Shown here: piece after piece, positions 1-21,376 of the stretch | Position numbering within the stretch: the stretch's first letter is position 1 | Layout of the letters: every line of letters begins with the position of its first letter | DNA from: Apricaphanius iberus | Taxonomy: Eukaryota > Chordata > Actinopteri > Cyprinodontiformes > Aphaniidae | DNA: 64,000 nucleotides | Direction of reading: 5' to 3' | Assembly (NCBI GenBank): GCA_028564705.1 | Contig: JAPXFQ010001151.1 | Span: forward strand, 186,001 to 250,000 | Translations under genes and position numbers: made by a program | The notes under the pieces: generated by a model | The model's input: the letters and a program-made list of their open reading frames with translations, nothing else | The model's database searches: none | Told to the model about the DNA's origin: nothing

Positions 1-71
1 TTCATTCAAATGCTGAAATTACATCACGTTTTCCGGTAGGAAATGGATTTAGGTCTTAGTTAGTTTCTGCA

Positions 72-583
72 TTAAAGTGACAGTGTGTAGTTTTTGCAGT
101 ACATCTTTGAAAATGGCCATTAAAATATTATGTAATAATAATAATTATATAAAGCACATTAATTGCAAAATATTGGCCATATTGTAAAATATGACTTTAA
201 AAATCCGTTTTAAAATACACGGGCTTTGCATGTCCTTACACTTAAGGGGAAAGCCATATTAGATGACCTCTTTACTTCTACAAGAGCCCGTTCGGACAAA
301 GCGCACAGAACAAGCCCGCTATTAAAACATTGATTTCCCCTCAAAATGCAAAAAAGTTTCGCCATAAATAAATTTTTACCTCTTCGCTAGTTCCAAGCGA
401 TGAAAGAGAGATTGATGTGCTCGTCATGCACATGCTGCAAATAGATCATTCTCAGGGAATTGAGCGTTTGAAAACAGCACTAGTTGGACCTCCATTGAGT
501 TTCTTACTCAACTACCGCATGCTTGTGATAATTTAGGTATGCACTGCCCCCTACTGGCCGAAAATTACACACTGTGCCTTTAA
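72..583. mobile_element. TTAA-flanked MITE-like repeat, copy A
   Basis: The ends are inverted copies of each other: TTAAAG, two or three bases, then CAGTGTGTA at the left, and TACACACTGTGCCTTTAA at the right. A second copy with the same interior (for example the stretch with TTGCAAAATATTGGC) and the same ends lies at 62262-62715. No ORF is present, so this is a non-autonomous DNA element. TTAA at both edges suggests a TTAA target preference, but the superfamily is not established. Confidence 0.7.
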
Positions 584-1721
584 AGCTTTATTGTGTAATA
601 TATTTGTTAAAATAAAGCAGTTTTAATATAATCTATAGTCAATTGTTTCATGTCCTGATGGATCGATTTACTATACCACTTTGTGTGGTTGTGGCATGTA
701 GGAGTTGCAGTTCCACTTATTTCAAGGTGATCAAGGTCTGAACAACACAGCCATAGTACAGTTGAGAGAGCAAGTTCTTTGATGTATGGACGCACATGCG
801 TAACCTCGTACGAGTGTTCATGTGGAGGTGGTGTCCTCATTACTTAGCTGCCAAATTTGTTTGTTGACATGTCCTCTACATTAGAAGAGAAGCGAGTAGT
901 GAAGTGTTTCACTGCTGCAGCCGTCTCACACACACTCGCTTCAACTTCACGGTAGTACACATTTTGCCCTCTGCAGTTCCTCTTACGGCTACGTGATGGC
1001 AGCACTCTCGGCAAACACCGTAGAACACCTTTAAACTTTCAGACCAAAGGGCTTTGACTTGTTTGAAGGTTTCATTTTAAAAACTAAGCCTGGTCCTGTT
1101 GTAAGCATCAGAATATCACTGACTGCCTTCTAAAGCAGGTTAGATACTGACTGCTCAATACAACTCTGTGCAATCTCTCTGTAAATAATGCTCAATCTAC
1201 AAATAAATACATGAGTTTAGCAGAAAGTCTCATTGTTTCATTGGATCATTTGAGTTGGGTCATATTAATCAGCACAGCAGATAGAAATCAGGCCTCTGCT
1301 GCTCCGGAACCCCTACGAGCTGGAATATTTTTACTTCTCTAGCTTTGATGACGCTGACATCACCCCTCTGGGGCTTAGAGTCCCAGCTTCAGCCAACCTC
1401 CTTCTCCTCCTCTTCATGAGAGAGGGCATGCGGCTGATTGGCTGCTGTCCAGCCACAAAGCAATGTTGTAATGCAGAGTAGAGAGTAAAGCCGCTCCTGC
1501 AGGCTGCCGGAGGATTTCGTCCTATGGACAAAACAATCTCACAGTGTTTTTCTGGGTTAAAATTTAAGTTCATCATCAGATCTGTATCCATATATTTAAA
1601 GTATGTATTAAGATATGTAATATTTGTCATGAACTACACATATAATTCTCCCAAGCATTGTGGGACATTATCGATTACAGGTAAATAAATAAAAATGTAT
1701 GTTTTATCAACTAGAGATGTA
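584..1721. other. Unassigned intergenic stretch
   Basis: No gene or clear repeat was recognised. The short ORFs here (one of 99 codons on the minus strand near 1331-1630) lack family motifs and credible splice context. Confidence 0.4.
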
Positions 1722-4700
1722 TAAATGTGCCAACAAACAACACTAACCCTTCAGTAATTGATGGTCTGGTTCAAAGTATTACTTACTCCAGTGTAGCCCC
1801 CTTAAAAAAGAAGGTAATCAGCTATAGGAGATTGGCTCTCTGGTTTAGTGCAGAATTGCGTACTTTAAAGCAGAATAATAGGAAACTGGAAAGAAAATGG
1901 CGCTCTACACATGTAAATGATTTCTTTCTAACTTGGAAAAATAGTCTACTACTTTATAAAAACGCCCTTCGAAAAGCTAGAACAGCATATTTCTCATCAT
2001 TAATAGAGGTAAATACAAACAATCCTAGGTTTGTTTTTAGTACAGTTGCCAAACTTACACAGAGTCATAGCTCTGTTGAGCCAACTATTCCCCTTTCTCT
2101 CAGTTGTGATGACTTTATGGGCTTCTTCATAAGTAAAATAAAGTCTATAAAGAATAAAATCATTGGCATTCTCCCAAACATGATTAACTCTCTCTCAGTA
2201 ACTGAGGCAGTATCAGAGAGAACTGTAGAACCATGTTTATGTCTGTACCATTTTGATTCTGTTGAACTTTCTGAATTATCAAAATTATTAGTTTCATCTA
2301 AACCCTCAACTTTTATGCTAGACCCAATACCAACCAAATTATTTAAGGAAGTGTTCCCTCTGGTTACTGGCCCTATTCTAGACATGATAAATCTATCTTT
2401 AATAAATGGATATGTGCCACAGGAATTTAAGGTTGCTGTAATTAAACCTTTACTTAAGAAACCCTCCCTGGATCAAGATGAGTTAGCTAACTACAAACCT
2501 ATATCTAACCTTCCTTTCTTATCCAAAATTCTTGAGAAAATAGTTGCTAATCAAGTATGTGAGCATCTAAACAACAACAACAACCTGTTTGAGGAATTTC
2601 AGTCAGGTTTTAGAGCTCATCATAACACTGAAAACGCACTGGTAAAAGTTACCAATGATATTCTGATGGCCTCAGATAATGGATTTGTGACTGTTCTGGT
2701 CTTGTTAGATCTCAGTGCTGCTTTTGACACAGTCGATCATAATATTCTCTTAGAACGGCTCGAACATGTAGGGATAAAGGGAGCAGCACTAGACTGGTTT
2801 AAATAATATCTGTCCAAAAGATTCCAGTTTGTTCATGTCAATGATGAATCTGCTTCACACTCAAGGGTTACTTGTGGAGTACCACAGGGTTCTGTGCTTG
2901 GATCGATTCTCGTTACTATATATATGCTTCCAATTGGTAAATTAATTAGACATAATTGTTTGAATTTCCACAGTTATGCTGAAGATACACAATTCTATTT
3001 ATCCATAAAACCTGAGGAAACCAATCAGTAAGGTAGATTACAAGCATGTCTCAAAGACGTAAAAACCTGGATGACTCAGACAAGACAGAAGTTGTTGTCT
3101 TTGGACCAGAACCTTTAAAAAGGAAACTGCTAGGTCAATCACTTCATCTGGATGGCATTAATTTGGCCTCTAGTAATAATGTAAAGAACCTTGGTGTGAA
3201 TTTTTGAGCAAGACATGACATTTAAATCTAATATTAAACAGGTTTCTAGGATTTCTTTCTTTCACCTTCGGAATATTGCTAAAATTAGAAACATCCTGTC
3301 CAGGAGTCATGCAGAGAAACTGGTCCATGCATTTGTTACTCCAAGGCTGGACTACTGTAATTCTTTATTATCAGGAAGTCCACAGAATGCAATCAAAAGC
3401 CTTCTGTTGATCCAAAATGCTGCAGCAAGAGTTCTGATGAATATTAAAAAGAGAGATCACATTTCTCCTGTTTTGGCTTCTCTCCATTGGCTCCCTGTTA
3501 AATCCAGAATAGAATTTAAGATCCTCCTCCTTACTTATAAAGCCCTTAATAATCAGGCTCCATCGTACATCAGAGATCTGATTGTTCCATATGTTCCCAA
3601 CAGAGCTCTTCGTTCTCAGAATGCAGGTCTACTGGTAGCTCCTAGGATTTCTAAAAGTAGAATGGGAGGCAGGTATTTTAGTTATCAGGCTCCTCTCCTG
3701 TGGAACCAGCTCCCAGTTTTAGTTCATGAGGCAGATACTCTGTCTGTTTTTAAGACTAGGCTTAAAACCTTCCTTTTTGATAAAGCTTATAGTTACTTAT
3801 ATAGACACTAGACCTTATAATCCCTCTCTGATTTCTAACAGTAATGTATTAATTTACCAGAATAAAATAAATTGCAGAATTGAACAAAGGTTGAATCATG
3901 AATCTGGACAGAAAAAGATTTACACCAGGTTTCAAGGCTAGAAAGTGATGGACAAATATAATGCCTTTCGGAGGAGCGGGCCTTTATCTACTCCAGTTAT
4001 ATAACTTACCAATAATATTATCTCTCTAATACATAGATTCTGGAGAGGGCGCAGTCCTATGATAAAGGAGAGATGCATAAGCACTACAATACTTACCCAT
4101 TTACCTCCTTCTTTCCTCCTGGTTTTCCAGGCAGGGAGTAGAGGAAGATGGAGTGTTCAGCCCGATCCGGCGAGGGGAGGATGCCCGGCAGCCCTCCTCA
4201 ACTCCATCTCCCTCACACCGTACATTGCTAATAGATTTAAGAATTAGGGAAAAAAATATCCTTTTTCAGACTCAACTGACCCTAACACACCTTCTACTTT
4301 TCTTTTCTACTACTCTCCAGACACATTTTTCCTAGTGTTAATGCAATTGTTTACCCAGTGTTCTCTCAGTGTTTTTCTCCCCATAGAAGCTCCACCTGTT
4401 CTGGTACCCTGCTCAGCTATAATGACCCCTGCTGGATGGGGAGTGTTGGTCCAGATTATGCTCAAAGTGACCGATCATCCTCCATGCTGTCTTTTCTCTG
4501 TCTTCTCAGACCCCCAGACAGTTGTGGCAGATGACTGCTTGTACTGAGCCAGGGTTCTGCCAGAGGTTTCTTCCTGTTAAAGGGGAGTTTTTCCTCTTCA
4601 CTGTCGCTACATGCTTGCTCAGTATGAGGGTTTGCTGAGGAATTGCAGAGGTTGGAGTCTGCATGATCCGGGCACAACCTCACGGCGATGACTCAGTGCA

Positions 4701-4815
4701 ATCTGCTGGGATTCCTTACATAGAAAACTTAATTGATTGGAATGTTTGTATAATTGTATTGAGATGACATTTGTTGTGAACTGGCGCTATATAAATAAAA
4801 GTGAATTGAATTTTA
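1722..4815 (+). mobile_element. 5'-truncated L2/CR1-type LINE, degenerate
   Basis: Two reading-frame blocks (1727-2806 and 3215-3811) encode reverse transcriptase typical of fish L2/CR1 LINEs, with a palm-domain block LDLSAAFDTVDHNILLERL near 2709-2765 and a conserved C-terminal region ending near 3811. The endonuclease is missing. A stop at 2804-2806, a mutated catalytic box (YAED instead of YADD) and a roughly 25-bp deletion near 3076 relative to the copy at 34-37 kb show it is dead. A 1 kb 3' UTR follows and ends in the tail GCTATATAAATAAAAGTG plus short TGAATT-like repeats. The same UTR recurs at 7338-7850 and 36.9-37.6 kb. Confidence 0.88.
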
Positions 4816-5090
4816 TTGTACTACTTATGATCTCCATTTAAAGCAGTCCTTCTCAAATAGTGAGGCGCCCAATACAGTGTCGGGGGAGGTGGGGGTGTGA
4901 CCCTGGGTAAATTGCTTCTTTTTTTTTCAGAATGAAGTGTAATTGCACATTCACTACACTAGGTGGCAGCTGTGCTCCCAGTGTCAGAATGTGCGCGGAG
5001 TGCATTAGATCTAGACCCCAAGTAAGGTTTATTTTTTCACAGAGCATGCGCACACTGTACAGATATTATATATATTCATATTTAACAGGA

Positions 5091-5830
5091 ATGAAAAGAA
5101 AGGCAGAAAGAGTCGAATGTGATGAGCGAAACGAAAGTCGGCTGAAAGTTAAGACGAGGAAATACGATGAGGCATGTGAAGCGCTTGGCTTCACTGTGAG
5201 TACAGTGGGAGACGAGGAAAGATCGGTGTGTATACTGTGTCTAAAAACGTTGGCAGCAGACAGCATGAAGCCAAATAAATTAAGGCGTCACTTAAACACA
5301 TTACACCCCAATCATGCTAATAAGCCCCTTCCGTTTTTTCAGCGAAAACGCGCAGAATATTGCCAGCAATCATCCCGCTTTGTGAATGCTACTTCATTAA
5401 ATCAGCGAGCACTGTTGGCATCATATAAGGTGGCGTACCAAATTGCACAGTGTAAAAAACTGCTCACCATAGCAGAGGAGCTGATACTGACATGGTATCT
5501 GTAATGCTGGATGATGCTTGTGCTGCAAAATTAAAAACGATCCCTCTGTCCAATGACACTGTCGCCAGACGTATAAATGACTTTGCAAACGATCTTCAAG
5601 ATCAGCTGGTTCTGGCTGAGTGTAGATGGGCAGTATCCACTCTTCGGGAAGAGGGCAATGGGCATTCTTCTTCCTTTTGCAAAATCATATCTTTGTGAGA
5701 CTGGCTTCTCTGCTGTTGCTGCCCTGAAGACCAAGAACAGGTCCCAGGTAAACATTGAGTAGGAGCTGAGAGTTGCCGTATCATGCTTCAAACCCCGCTT
5801 CGAAAAGCTGTGCACTGCAGAACGTGCTCA
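5091..5830 (+). pseudogene. hAT transposase remnant with BED finger and hATC piece
   Basis: The first block starts at ATG 5091 and contains a BED-type zinc finger: CxxC (CILC) around 5240 followed by the HLNTLHPNH histidines around 5290-5320. The pattern FFQRKRAEY after it is typical of ZBED5/SCAND3-like Buster transposases. After a frame change, 5492-5610 carries the start of the RNase H-like region (PLSNDTVARRI). It then jumps directly to a C-terminal dimerisation piece (CETGFSAVAALKTKNRSQVN) near 5690-5760. The catalytic core between these blocks is missing, and frames change between blocks, so it is non-functional. Confidence 0.8.
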
Positions 5831-6390
5831 TTGTAGCCGTTAATCCTGACTTCCTCATTTTTATAGCAAAAACTATTAGCACAAATTGATCATAAATGAC
5901 TGATTTTTGTCTTTTAGTTTAAAGTCTTCTATGTATTGTGCTCCTGAGTTAATGTTGCTGATGAATTTGAATTTATTATTTGAGTTTATTTAATTTAATT
6001 TTTCAATATCAAATGGTTCAAATCAGCCAAAAAATGTTTATAGTTTAAATAAGGATTTGGATTTGTTCTTAAATTTACGCAAATTGATGCATTTACATTT
6101 GTGTTGTTGTTACAGACTTAAAAAACAATATTAATAAAGTAATTCTTTGTTGTAAATTGATCTATATTACTTCCTTTTTTGTTTTTTAAATGTCAATAAG
6201 GATCAAAAAAGGGTTTGAGCAGCATGCTCTACTTCAGTTTGTTTTAGCTGGGTACTGTAACCTCTGAGAAATGTATGATGATGGTAAGAATCAGGTCAGT
6301 ACTCCAAACTTGTGTTTTGAAGGATACAATGTTATGCGGGTATATAACAAGTTGTACGAAAGGTACTATTTTTAATTGTAGCAGAGAATT

Positions 6391-6407
6391 TGGGGGGGGG
6401 GGGGGGG
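6391..6407. repeat. Homopolymer G run
   Basis: An uninterrupted run of about 17 G residues lies inside the right part of the hAT remnant. Length in the assembly may be unreliable. Confidence 0.8.
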
Positions 6408-6450
6408 CATGACATTTTTTCATCTTCCTAGGACAGGCGCAACAGAAAAT

Positions 6451-7337
6451 TGCTTAATTGCTTGGAAGCAAGGTCTGTTACCTTGGAGTGTTAGGAACAT
6501 GCTACTATAAATGCTGTTCCTAAAAAGAGGCATGTTAAAAAACAAAAACAGTTCACAGACTTGTCTCAAACAATAAAATAAAGCTGAAACCTGAGAAAAA
6601 GAAGAAAAAGAAGTTTCCAGAAAACTGTTTTGAATACATTTGAGCCAGGTTATAGAGTTTAAAAATTAAAAAAAAACCTGGAATCCATATCTGACATATA
6701 ATGGACTCGAGATCTCATCTATTACCGAAAAACTTGTAGGGTTATATCAGGTAAAATGGGCCATCAGGTAAAATGGGCCATTTTAGGTTGGGGGGGTCCC
6801 GGCCCCTCTGGAATTAAGAGCCAAATCACTGCAAAGCATTTCAAACTGTTTGCATAACTGTGCTTGACAAGTAACAGGTGATTTGATTGGTTTATGGTTG
6901 CTATGGTGGTTGGGGCAATAATTCAAGACTGCACCAGAAAGTTGCATGGTTAGTAGCCTGGTATACCAAATCTACTAAACTATTATAAGGATGATAAATC
7001 TATAAAAAAACAAACATTGACATAAAAAACTATGCATAATCTCTGTTTTGATGTCATAAATCAGAAATAATGCTGTTAGTTTGTATATAAACATATTTTT
7101 TTGAAAAATGTATGTTTTTCTTGGTGGTCCAATTTACCTTAATCCACTAAGGTAAAATGGGCCATCATCTGTGTCACTTACAAACACACATACATATGTG
7201 TTTGATTGTGAGGGACTGTGTGTGTGTGTGTGTGCATATGTGCGTACACTAAGGATGTCCAGAGTGCAGCCCAGGGGCTATTTACGTCTCTGGGACTGAT
7301 TTTGCACAGCCTTTGACCACCATTTAAGATCGGGACG
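6451..7337. other. AT-rich intergenic DNA with three copies of a 16-bp motif
   Basis: AGGTAAAATGGGCCAT occurs in tandem at about 6749-6782 and again at 7150-7165. The last copy sits next to an inverted half (CCAATTTACCTT, near 7129). A GT microsatellite lies at 7209-7236. No gene is seen. Confidence 0.5.
7209..7236. repeat. (GT)n microsatellite
   Basis: Dinucleotide GT/TG tract, about 9-10 units with minor interruption. Confidence 0.85.
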
Positions 7338-7850
7338 TTCTGCAATTGACTTCAATTCACTTTTATTTATTTAGTGCCAGTTCACAACAAATGTCATCTC
7401 AAGGCTCTTTACCACAAAAGTCATTTCAATACATTTATACAAACATTCCAATCAGTTAAGTTTTCTATGTAAGTAATCCTGTCTTCGACGTGAGGTTGTG
7501 CCCGGATCATGCAGATTCCAACCACAGCAATTCCTCAGCAATCCCTCATACTGAGCAAGCATGTAGCGACAGTGGAGAGGAAAAACTCCCCTTTGACAGG
7601 AAGAAACCTCCGACAGAACCTGGCTCGGTACAAGCGGTCATCTGCCACGACCGTCTGGGGGTCTGAGAAGACAAAGAAGAGACAGCATGGAGGATGCTTG
7701 GTGACTTTGAGCATCATTTGGACCGATGTTCCCCAACCAGCAGGGGGCATTGTAGTTGATCAGGGTTCCAGACCGGGTGGAGCTTCTGTGAGGAAAAAAA
7801 CATTAAGAGAAAAAACGGTTAACATTGACAATAACAGCAGAAAAAATACA
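7338..7850 (-). mobile_element. L2-type LINE 3' UTR fragment
   Basis: In reverse orientation this matches the 3' UTR and tail of the LINE at 1722-4815, including the stretch with CATGCTTGCTCAGTATGAGG and the terminal CACTTTTATTTAT block. Only the 3' end was inserted, the usual outcome of 5'-truncated retrotransposition. Confidence 0.85.
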
Positions 7851-8164
7851 TCTGGAGAGTAGGAGAAGAGAAAAGTATATATCTCAGGATAACCTAAGCC
7901 ATTCTAACTATAGGCTTTATCAATTATTATTATTATTATTAGTTATTATGGAGTATGCTATAGGATGCTGTTTTATTCCAATAGCATGCTAATTAGCGAA
8001 CTAATGCTATCATCCACAGGTGATTGTTTTAGGGTTTCAGCAGGATCTATGAAGTTATAAAATTCCTAAATATATTTATATATCATAACTTAAGATCATA
8101 AAAACGTTTTTCCATCATTACATTACATTACATCAAACACTCCTGTTAATGTTGACTCTTCCAG

Positions 8165-8345
8165 TAGCTTTTTTTTCTCGTTAGCTTATCACAGAGATAT
8201 TGTTGGTCAATTGTAAGCTTATTGCAGTTATTGTTAGCTTATAGCAGAGTTATTGTTAGCGTATTCTTCTTGCAGAATTATCCTTAGCTTACTGTTATCT
8301 TATTGCAGAGTTTTTGTTAGCTTAATGTTATTGCATAGGTATCGT
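8165..8345. repeat. Degenerate TTAGCTTATTGCAG minisatellite, left part
   Basis: Imperfect ~22-bp units built on TTAGCTTATTGCAGAGTTAT recur here and continue at 9497-9600. The array is interrupted by the hAT derivative at 8346-9488. Confidence 0.7.
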
Positions 8346-9488
8346 CAGAGAATTCCTTGTAAAGAGAGAAGTGCCGCTCTCATTGTACTTCCAGCTTCTG
8401 AACTGGTTGCAGTTCCATTCTGGTTCCATATGAGGGTGCTCTCATGACGAGTGCAGAATGAATGGAGGTCTATGGAGCAATACCCCTCAAAATCCACTTT
8501 TCTGAGGATATAATTTTTTTTGTCTAGTAATTTGGATATTGTATTCGAAAGGAGATGCAAAGAAATTACACATTGCTGGGTGTTAGATTTTTTTGTCACT
8601 TATTTGCTTTAAAAAGTATTTAAAATGTCAATGATGTCATACATATTGTGCGACCAGAGATATTGCTTTTCGGCAATCATTATTTTTCGGTTTAAATTTC
8701 ATAGTACATTCATAACTCAGGCCGGCGTTACAGAGCGCTGTACGCCAAAACCACCCGACACAAGAACAGTTTCTTCCCCCAGGCTGTCGCTCTGATGAAC
8801 TCTGAATAGTCACAGAGTGTGTGTCCACTCACATGAACAATAAACTAAAACTCTGCACTGCTGTATATACTTACTGTATATACTGACTGTACAATAACCC
8901 TGGTTTGGTGTATATATTATCCTTTATTTTTATTTATCTTATTTTATTTTTTTCCGTTTTTTAATTTCACTTATTTAAGTTCTGTACTGGAGAGAAAAGT
9001 TGCCGGAGTCAAATTCCTTGTATGTGTCATACTTGGCCATTAAAGCTGATTCTGATTCTGATAACAATAGGCAGATAACAGTGCTTGCAACCTCAAAAAA
9101 AGTTGTACGGTAAAAAAAAAAAAAAAAACTCCGCCTCAACATTCTGGTTCTGCTTCGGATGCCATCAAGCGGTATCTCTGGTCGTAATCAGTCCTTCATT
9201 TACTAATCAGTGTTCATTAGCAAAATGGTAGCGTGTTATGGGCAACAATAACTCAACCTGTAATAAAACGAAAGGACATATTTACTCGCTAATTCAACTT
9301 TGGACCTTTAACACATGTTGAACTTGCAAAACCTACAATCAAATCGGAGATTTCTTAAAGGCAATTGGGTGAAAGAGTCATTTTGCACTCATGACGATCG
9401 CCCCCAGTGGAACTCTTTTGGAACTGCAACCAAAATTCGTTACTATGGGACTTAATAGAGAGTGGCAAGGCCCAACTAGACGGGCTCT
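8346..9488. mobile_element. Non-autonomous hAT element with 8-bp target duplication
   Basis: The octamer GGTATCGT precedes the element (8338-8345) and follows it (9489-9496). The element starts CAGAG and ends CTCT(G). Imperfect inverted ends run about 110 bp, best seen as GGTTGCAGTTCC near 8404 against GGAACTGCAACC near 9420. The 8-bp duplication and CAG-type end fit hAT. It has no transposase, and a LINE tail (8716-9062) is inserted inside. Confidence 0.78.
8716..9062 (+). mobile_element. LINE 3' end fragment (same family as 38325-39432)
   Basis: Contains the last 29 or so codons of the reverse transcriptase ORF (RRYRALYAKTTRHKNSFFPQ) and stop, then a UTR that matches the minus-strand copy at 38.3 kb. 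It ends in a GATTCT repeat tail (9051-9062). Confidence 0.88.
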
Positions 9489-9798
9489 GGTATCGTTAGC
9501 TTATTGTTAGCTTATTGCAGTGTTATTTTTAGCTTATTGCAGAGCTTATAGCTTATTACTCCTTTATTGCAAAGTTATGTTAGTTTATGTTACTATGTTA
9601 AGCTTATGGTACTAAGAATAATTATTTTTGACCATATTATTCAGGTCAGAGTTGTTTGTAATTAACATCATTATTCTAGTGTTGATATAAAATTTCATGT
9701 GGTATGAGAACTATTTGTGTTGGTTCCTGTTGGCTACGGAAACAGTTCTGCCGTTTGTTTTATCTTCTTCTTATCAGCGAGTGTTTCTGTGTTTCCAG

Positions 9799-19871
<10,073 letters not shown>

Positions 19872-20250
19872 ACAGTCTAGGTCAGAGGTCAATCTCGGGG
19901 TTGAACGTTTGAATCCTCACCGTCCTAGTCGCAGTTTCAGGGTTCGGCTAGAAGAATTTCCGCTCTCTGTTGTTTCTATGGTGTTTGGGAGTTCCTGGTT
20001 CGGTCCTTCAACACTGAACCTAAAAGCAGGGTCCTTATTTATCAAGTGTTTAAGCTTCTGCGTGGTTTTAGGTAACTGACACTCCAGGTCTCGCTCTCAT
20101 GTCTTTATAACTTCCATCCAGTCTTCAACTTTAGCTTCTTCAATCAATAATTTGCTTTAAATTTCGCTTCGACTTTGGATCTTGTGATAATGTTCTTCAC
20201 AATCGGTCTGAAGAATTTTTGGCGTTTTTAAAGAGCATCCCGTTAACCTG
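19872..20250 (+). other. Proximal 3' UTR/downstream region of the usp6nl-like gene
   Basis: Follows the TGA at 19869-19871. No AATAAA is seen before the DNA transposon starting at 20251. A possible distal polyadenylation site is at 28821. Confidence 0.4.
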
Positions 20251-20326
20251 ACGCTGTGTCCACACTGAATGCGATAGGAGCGACTATAAAGCGCGACACA
20301 CGCCTAGCTGTTCACGTGCATATAAA

Positions 20327-20500
20327 GGTGGATTATGGACTGAGCTGACGGAGGACTGCGTGTTCAGCCCGGGCTTCAGCGGAGCTGGGGCTAGAGTGCA
20401 TCTGCCGGTGGATTATGGACCGAGCTGATGGAGTACTGCATGTTTGGCCCGGGCTTCAGCGGAGCTGGGGCCAGAGTGCATCTGCCGGTGGATTATGGTC
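20327..20500. repeat. 80-bp tandem duplication
   Basis: Units start with GGTGGATTATGGAC at 20327 and 20407, and a partial third begins at 20487. Each contains CCCGGGCTTCAGCGGAGCTG. It lies inside the inverted-repeat element. Confidence 0.85.
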
Positions 20501-20893
20501 TCCGATATGACGGATGACAGAGTGGATTATGTGTTCGGCCTGGCCTCCGGTAGAGTTGGGACCGCTGCACTGGGGGTTTGGTGAGCTACAGATACAGTCT
20601 AGCTACGGCGGAGGGATCCATAAACAGCAGCGAGCCTCTCATAAACACCGGCTCCTCGCCGCCTGGAGAACATGACCTGCTCGCCCAGTTTGTGCCGTGA
20701 AGGTCCAAGCTTCGTCTGCCGAAACACCAACTACATTTCTGAGCAGCTGTCCATCTGTCTGCAGTTCGTAAAAGTTTATAATATTTGAGCAGCGTGGGAC
20801 CTGGTGCGGGAGCTGCTACCAGGAAACCAGGTGAGGAGGCTGTTTCAAGGCTAGCTTCTAGGCTGAGAGGTGCTTTTACGGTTTAACGGTTCT

Positions 20894-21301
20894 TTAAGAG
20901 CCACCCACAAACCTCTTAAGAGCATTCCTGTCTAAATAGTTTATTTTTTTATTTCCGTCTCTGTATAGCAAACTGCTTGTGTCATGTAGCTCGGGGTGAT
21001 TAGCCACGATGTTGATCAGTATTTCCTCCATGTCCTGCTGAGGCTGTGACTCCATGACAGTCACAGAATCACTGAAACACTGTCCCCTGATTGGTTGTCG
21101 CGGCGCGATTTGACGCTGGAGTTTTTCCAACTCAAGCGATAGACAGCATGAGCGCAAATGCACAAAATGCACCACATAAAATGCAGCGCGAATTTTCCAT
21201 CGCATCTGTAGCACGAATTGTTCGCACAAATCAGGCAGAAAAGCTTTTTCGCGACGCAAATCTGCTTCTGAAGTGTCGCGGGACCCAAAGTCGCGCTTCA
21301 T
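20894..21301 (-). pseudogene. MADF-like fragment in Harbinger-like element
   Basis: The 135-codon frame contains EEILINIVANHPELHDTSS followed by LLYRDGNKK, matching the first helix pattern of MADF/Myb-SANT-like domains. It ends soon after at a stop, so the domain is truncated. The upstream part of the frame shows no family signal. Confidence 0.5.
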
Positions 21302-21376
21302 CGCGCTCCTCCATTGATTTTACATGTAAACCTGAAGCTCTAGTCGCTCCTATCGCGTTTAGTGTGGACACACCGT

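Larger units (their letters stand above)
4844..6450 (+). mobile_element. Deleted hAT (Buster/ZBED5-like) element
   Basis: The left edge CAGTCCTTCTCAAATAGTG resembles the usual CAGTGGTTCTCAA end of Buster/Charlie hATs. The interior holds the start and end of a hAT transposase, described separately. The right edge is placed after a G run and the block GGCGCAACAGAAAATT near 6450. Its terminal repeat is degraded and the limit is approximate. Confidence 0.7.
20251..21376. mobile_element. PIF/Harbinger-like element with 36-bp terminal inverted repeats
   Basis: The left end 20251-20286 (ACGCTGTGTCCACACTGAAT...) and the right end 21341-21376 are inverted copies with three mismatches over 36 bp. The interior holds an 80-bp tandem duplication and a minus-strand ORF fragment that looks like a MADF-type DNA-binding domain, the accessory partner of Harbinger transposases. 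No DDE transposase is present. A 3-bp target duplication could not be confirmed. Confidence 0.75.

Noticed and set aside
607..840. 77-codon minus-strand ORF
   Set aside because: No family signal and no supporting features.
1331..1630. 99-codon minus-strand ORF
   Set aside because: No motif, no splice context; composition looks random.
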